A stretch of DNA of 64,000 nt from Kalaharituber pfeilii (Eukaryota > Ascomycota > Pezizomycetes > Pezizales > Pezizaceae): positions 1,550,001 through 1,614,000 of the forward strand of contig WHUZ01000001.1 in assembly GCA_015179045.1 (NCBI GenBank), given 5' to 3'. The notes under the pieces are model-generated. The model saw only the letters and a program-made list of their open reading frames with translations, did not search any database and had not been told where the DNA came from. Position 1 is the first letter of the stretch; every line of letters begins with the position of its first letter. Of this stretch, positions 57,432-64,000 are shown one piece after another. The position numbers and the translations under genes were made by a program.

Positions 57432-59102
57432 GGCAACTAATACAACACAATTGTGAATAACGACACACTGCACTTCCTCTCGCGCATATTGCAAAGCGAC
57501 TCAACGAATTATCTGCACTAACCATGGTCGAATCATAAATATAATACTTGTTGCAGTGGGGGGTCATTAGGAGGAAGGGGGTTATATACCTAGCTTGTGC
57601 ATTGCATATTTGCTTGCTGTTGTCCTTTTTTTTCTTTTTCTATATGGCCTTCATGAGATAACATTTGTTCACGGGTTTCTCTGTTCTCGAGCGTTTTTGG
57701 AGTATGTGACTCATGGGAGCATTCAAATTCTATCATAGCTTACCCAAAGGAGAGACAAGATATATGAATGAACTTGTCAAATCCTAATCGAGTGCCTAAG
57801 TCTTTCTTCTCATTTGCCCTTGGTATTCCTGTCAAGCTGTACACTGCTGCCACTACCATTCGATTCTCGTACCCCTATCCAGCCCTTGCCCCTAAGGATT
57901 TGTATTCTGGTGTGTTTTGAGGGGCTAGATAACGCTGGGGCTTGCTATCATTGGCAGGTATCTATGGAAATATAACAGCAGCCGTTCCTTATCGGTATCC
58001 TGTATCGTCAATTGATAGCCTGGTCGAACTTGCAGCACCTCAAAGGCATGGAGCCCCAAGACCCTCATCATAAACCAATATTACCAGAAGAAGTGACATC
58101 TACCCCACAATGCGTGGGAAGATATCATTAAAGGCTGGAAAGAATGTGCCCCCTGACATAGTTAATGGAACTGATCTGGTCTTATGGAGATGACAGTTCT
58201 ATACAAGCATCATAGATTTCGATGGATCGCAGCACAAGGTCAATGAAGCTAAAGGAACAGGCAAAAGGAGGAGGCCCTGTAACACTTTGTTTCCAAGGTC
58301 CCCAAATACCAGAAGGGGCGGGGTTAAAAGTGAGGCAGGGCAAGGGGCGGTCCCAGGAGCAGCTTGCACCGCCTTTTCCCCTGCATTTCCAGCTGCTGCA
58401 TCGTTGGGTCTCCACTGCCTCGAGCTGTGGATCTTTCTATGCATGCAAGGTATGGGAAAAATGGTCTACCAACTGATGTTGGCGCTGGACAGTAAGGATT
58501 GGACTATAAGTGCTTTCGTGCGATGCAAAGCAATGAGGGTAGGTGATGCTGTGCATGCCGAGCTGAGCACTCAACAACTCCACACTATGCAAATCGTGCA
58601 CGCCAAGCCGGAACTGTACGTTAACCTGCCCACCTCCAGCTCACCTTTGATGTAAGTCTCACGAGTCCATGTGATACCTCTCATGCTTATATTAATGGAT
58701 TGCCATGCGGCAGCCACGGACGTTGGAACGTTGTATGAACATCTGACGCTACGTGGGCTATCATACTGCAATAAATATTGTCTGCGTGGAACCAGTGAAA
58801 CGCATGCATCTCTGGTGCTTCGTGACATAGACAAGGGTAGACATTCGTGTTACACGACCGCGGGATGGAAGCTTGCTAGCGAACCAATTGTATTCTTGCA
58901 GAAACTCACGGCCCGTGCCGAACTAGTTGTAGAACGAACCCCCGCAACATGAGCCCAGGCAGATAAATACACACAATTCCCTCAGACTGACAACGGACCA
59001 GTTCTCCATCACAAATTGGACTCCCGAACAGCTATTTAACACATTCACCAGCCATGGGAATGTATTTGCTACCATGTACCCCAATCGAACAGACGCCCGC
59101 CT
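57432..59102. other. Convergent intergenic region between myosin light chain and PGK1
   Basis: About 1.7 kb holding the 3' ends of two convergent genes. Open frames near 58.2-58.9 kb lack protein-like pattern. I see no RNA gene or mobile element. Confidence 0.5.
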
Positions 59103-60814
59103 TTACTTACTCTACAAGGTGTCAACATGATTGTAAATTCCCTCCAGCGATTGGAGCACACTTACCGACAAAGCAGAAACGCCAGGAAGGTCCTTTCCTT
59201 CGAGCAGCTCAAGGGAACTAGCGGGGTATCATCTCAGCAACGGTGCCTGAAAGCGGATACAGGGGAACAGCTTACGCTCCACCACCAGTAGAGACATGGC
59301 TCAATTTATCTTCAACGCCATACTTGGCAGCGACAGTAGCAGTGTCACCGCCTCCGATAATCACCGTCTTACCATCTTTTTGACAAGCCTCTACCACAGC
59401 GTCCAGTCTATTTATTGATATTAACAAGGGTTCGAAGGAGTCGGAAAAGTTACACATACGTAGCTTTTGTACCGTTGGCAAATTTATCGAACTCGAAGAC
59501 ACCGGCCGGGCTGCATCGTTATCATCATGTCAGCAATTAATGTAATGTTCAGGACAGCTATTGTGGGATTATACCCATTCCATAGAATCGTCTTAGCCTT
59601 TGCAATAGCTGCCTTATATAACTTGATTGATTCCTCTCCGCAATCGAGACCCATCCATCTATCAGGGATTCCGTCCTCGTCAGTAGCATGACCGACTTGC
59701 GCATTCGCATTAAACTTGTCCGCAGTAATATAATCAACAGGCAGCACAATTTCCACGCCGTTCTTCTTTGCCTTCTCCATGATGCTCGCAACGCTTTGGG
59801 AGCCGGCCTCATCAAAGAGAGAGTTTCCAATATTTACTCCCTCCAAAGTCTTCTTGAATGTGAATGCCATCCCACCGCAAATGATCAAGCTGTTGACCTT
59901 ATCCAACAGGTTATCAATGAGCTTAATCTTGTCCGAGACCTTGGCACCTCCGAGAATCGCGAGGAAAGGTCTTTCTGGCTTCTCGAGAACCTTGGCGAAG
60001 TATTCAAGTTCTTTCTTCATCAAGAATCCACTGGCCTTCTGAGGAAGCTCAACACCAACCATGGAGCTGTGCGCTCTGTGTGCAGTCCCAAATGCATCAT
60101 CTGCTGTGCTTTAGTATGAACTTCTGGTATCACAACTGGCTATGTGCACTTACTGATGTAGACATCTCCGAGAGCGGTGAGGGATTTACGGAACTCTTTG
60201 ACCTTTTCTGGATCGGCCTTCACCTTCTTTCCTTCTGCATCCTTAGAGCTTCCCTCCTCCTCAGGGTGGAAACGCAAGTTTTCAAGTAAAATGATTTCAC
60301 CTGTTGGCAAATACATTGGTCAAAACTCTGCAGCATACTTTTTAGATGAATGAGACTTACCATCCTTCGCCTTGGAAACCCGTTCCTCAACTTCAGGCCC
60401 AACACAGTCTTCTAAGAACGTAACATTCTTGCCCAATTGCTTCTCTACTTCGGCAACCACAGGTTTTAAGGAGTACTTTTCAACCGACTTACCATCAGGA
60501 CGCCCCAAGTGGGACATCAAGATGACTGCCTTAGCTCCATTATCAAGAGCATATCTGATTGTTGGAAGAGCACCAACGATACGCTGATTGTTTGTGACCT
60601 TGCGGTCAGAGTCGAGTGGGACATTGAAGTCGACCTAGTGAATGTCAGCGCAGAGCTGAGGAGTAAATTGGGCAGAATATGCGACTTACGCGAATGAGAA
60701 CTCTCTTGCCCTTGAGGTCGACGTCGGTGATTGCTATCAGGTGAACATCAGAGATCCATTGTAGCTAAAAAATTGTCAGGAACAAAACATACCTAGCTTG
60801 CTGCTGAGAGACAT
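59103..60814 (-). CDS. PGK1: Phosphoglycerate kinase
   Basis: PGK interconverts 1,3-bisphosphoglycerate plus ADP with 3-phosphoglycerate plus ATP in glycolysis. The start is [20 protein letters not shown] at 60814, with an intron after MSLSSKL. Substrate-binding blocks are [38 protein letters not shown] and [16 protein letters not shown]. The nucleotide domain has [50 protein letters not shown] and [11 protein letters not shown]. Introns interrupt the gene near 59245-59280 and after GVSALS; the terminal exon is only AGTAAGTAA (Ser-Lys-stop at 59103), joining to give ...GVSALSSK. The last exons were set by splice phase. Length is about the usual 417 residues. Confidence 0.96.
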
Positions 60815-61656
60815 CTTTATTTTTGCTTCAAAAGTTGTATTGAGTTTTAGGTGGGGAAATCAATTAGGTTTTAGGAAGTTCGTCACTACAGGAAGAAAGT
60901 ACCAGTAATTCCAGCGGATGCTTATGAAGTTGCGGGCTTTAAGAGAATACTGTTTCGGCGAAGTGGGGTGATTGGCTGTTTGGAGGGGTATGACGATTTT
61001 TACATCATCTCGGCGTTCTCTCTTTGCAGTAGCAAGCTGCAGCATCGCAAACGTGCAGCTCCTCCCAGCAGTGGGGGTTAACTACTATGTAGGGATTTGG
61101 CGCTAACTTGGTGGAGTTGTTGAGATGCCAAAGATAATGCTACACAAGTACAAGGTTCATAATGATGTTCATATACCGAATATTGCTGGCTTCTCGGAGC
61201 CTCTCTCTATTCAATTCGCGCCGAGGGTAAGAAAAGGAATGCAATTACAGAGCTTCGGGAGCTTCGTGTAGGAGGAATTACTGCGGGAAAGTTACTGATG
61301 TATTTCAAGATAGCGGGTCATGGGGGACTCAACAAACACTGATAAGTTAACTAGCAAAGAGCAAGATTTACAAAGTTCTAGAAGCGGAATGATTCTCTAT
61401 CGTTCTACCTTTGAAGGCTATTAGAAATAAGTAACTAAATAGATAAATAAATAAATAAATAAGTAAACGAAAAAAGACAACTCCACCCAAATCTACCACC
61501 AAATTATTTGTTTCCTCCGCATAATCTAAGACTCTTACTGTACAACGCTCAATGTTCTAGCATAAACGAAACACAAACACAATCTCACGACATAAAGTGG
61601 TGTAATTGGAAAAATCTCTTGAACTCCAAGCTACAGCCTCACGCCCACTCTGTGCC
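60815..61656. other. PGK1 promoter and HEM13 3' flank
   Basis: About 840 bp. It includes the PGK1 upstream region and an (AAAT)n microsatellite at about 61440-61463. No exon is supported. Confidence 0.55.
61440..61463. repeat. (AAAT)n microsatellite
   Basis: Five to six tandem AAAT units (AGATAAATAAATAAATAAAT), slightly imperfect at both ends, in the intergenic space between PGK1 and HEM13. Confidence 0.9.
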
Positions 61657-63187
<1,531 letters not shown>

Positions 63188-63798
63188 TATGATAAGGCAG
63201 GAAATGATTGTAGGGTTTAAGTGTATCACAGAGGCATATAGAGATAAAGCGGCAGACCTGTGGGGATGCGAAGGAGAAGGTAAAAGTAGCGGTTCTCAAC
63301 GCCGGGGAAGGGCTGATGCTGACCGGAGATGTCAAGTATCGTTTCTAGTACTCCGCGCGACCCGATGTCACAGCACCCGCACCATTGTGTCTGAAGGTAC
63401 GGGTATTTCTGGCCGCTGTTCCTAGCTGTAAGCCCTTTTCTTGAGGACAGACGGCGGCTATATCTCAATGGCACGCAAAGTCTCATCCTTTTTCTGCCCT
63501 CGTGGCAGCCGCTGCAGCCGTAGCCGCAGCATCGTCCCATATCAACAGTCCTCGTCTCCTGCGTCAGGCTACAAGATCAGGCGACGTCACACGGTGCCGT
63601 CTGATTTTGTCGGTGCTTTTCTTGGGCAAAATTAGAGATGCAACACACGTGATCTCCTTGGCAAAAGGTGTAAATCTTGGCACACACCAATTGACAGAAA
63701 AATGAGAAATTAAGTATTGCGTACCACAAGCTTCTTAGTACCATCAGCTCACCGGCATCACAGCAGTTTCCCTAGTCTCCATCAATCGCTCTACGGCC
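63188..63798. other. Bidirectional promoter region of HEM13 and NUG1
   Basis: About 610 bp between divergent start codons. It is more GC-rich than average near 63.3-63.6 kb, with CAGCAGCCG-type tracts giving short Ala- or Arg-rich open frames. A non-coding 5' exon of either gene could lie here. I cannot place one. Confidence 0.5.
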
Positions 63799-64000
63799 AT
63801 GGTTCCACCAAGTAAGTCACCCTACTTTCTCTATACCTTACCCTCGCTGAGCTTTGCCGCTCTCCTTCGTTCACAGAGAAGAAATCGAAACGAGTCCCCG
63901 TGCGTCTCCGGCACAAAATTGAAAGGAAGGTCGCAGCTAAAGCTCGCAAAGAGCGAAAAATGGCAAAGAAGCACCCTGAACTCCATCGCAAGAAGAAGCC
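63799..64000 (+). CDS. NUG1: NUG1, nucleolar GTPase of 60S export (5' part; cut by window end)
   Basis: NUG1 is a circularly permuted nuclear GTPase needed for 60S subunit assembly and export. Exon 1 (63799-63811) and exon 2 (from 63877) join across a 65-nt intron, giving MVPPKKKSKRVPVRLRHKIE followed by a Lys/Arg-rich stretch ending in HPELHRKKK at the window edge. This matches the very basic N-terminal domain of fungal NUG1, particularly SKRVPVRLRHKIE. The GTPase domain lies beyond the window. The assignment rests on the N-terminal domain only. Confidence 0.78.
   Translation, partial: MVPPSKSPYFLYTLPSLSFAALLRSQRRNRNESPCVSGTKLKGRSQLKLAKSEKWQRSTLNSIARRS

Noticed and set aside
58182..58952. 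Possible genes between the myosin light chain and PGK1
   Set aside because: Short frames on both strands overlap each other, lack splice-consistent joins and show no conserved motif.

Overview
This window is nuclear DNA from a filamentous ascomycete (Pezizomycotina). The evidence is protein-coding genes cut by many short GT-AG introns (about 50-120 nt, often with CTAAC/CTGAC-like branch sites), genes on both strands, and a gene set that includes an augmin HAUS6-like subunit, a fungal PDX1, a fungal-type Mediator 11 and a MOT1-like molybdate transporter. I cannot fix the class from the sequence alone. Most genes run over several exons, so gene coordinates below span start to stop and the exons are described in the evidence.

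Layout. 1-1.26 kb: gene-free, with small inverted and direct repeats. 1.26-10.07 kb (+): UTP20, a giant HEAT-repeat ribosome-biogenesis protein. 11.3-12.0 kb (+): probable MED11, convergent with a patatin-type triacylglycerol lipase (12.2-15.2 kb, -). 15.9-16.9 kb (+): two-helix mitochondrial protein. 17.2-18.9 kb (+): PDX1. 20.2-21.1 kb (+): CGI121 (KEOPS). 21.6-23.2 kb (+): molybdate transporter, convergent with HAS1 helicase (23.7-25.95 kb, -). 26-28.9 kb: gene-poor, with a diverged ~97-bp inverted repeat. 28.9-32.4 kb (+): POL3, DNA polymerase delta, with three MluI-box cores upstream. 34.1-34.7 kb (-): ATG12. 36.5-37.0 kb (-): candidate small membrane protein. 37.8-39.7 kb (-): PEP carboxykinase with a GC-rich upstream region holding a CCG-N7-CCG site. 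41-45.5 kb: long gene-poor stretch ending in two degenerate tandem-repeat arrays. 45.6-49.2 kb (-): SNU114, divergent from RKM5-like methyltransferase (49.6-50.9 kb, +). 51.1-52.2 kb (-): HD-domain 5'-deoxynucleotidase with a tandemly duplicated first exon. 53.25-56.2 kb (+): HAUS6-like. 56.8-57.4 kb (+): myosin light chain. 59.1-60.8 kb (-): PGK1. 61.7-63.2 kb (-): HEM13, divergent from NUG1 (63.8 kb to the window end, +, partial).

Functionally this is a housekeeping segment: ribosome biogenesis (UTP20, HAS1, NUG1, RKM5-like), replication (POL3), splicing (SNU114), transcription (MED11), tRNA modification (CGI121), central carbon metabolism (PDX1, PCK1, PGK1), heme (HEM13), lipid turnover, autophagy (ATG12), mitotic spindle and cytokinesis (HAUS6, myosin light chain). 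I do not see a biosynthetic cluster, a complete transposon, a tRNA or a CRISPR array.

The most striking anomaly is a set of five single-base reading-frame breaks in four otherwise recognisable conserved genes (HAS1, ATG12 twice, RKM5-like, HAUS6-like). Four lie in G/C runs that look one base short, and the fifth in an A/T run that looks one base long. Homopolymer consensus error is the most economical explanation, but it should be tested. I found no convincing case for a wholly new biological system.
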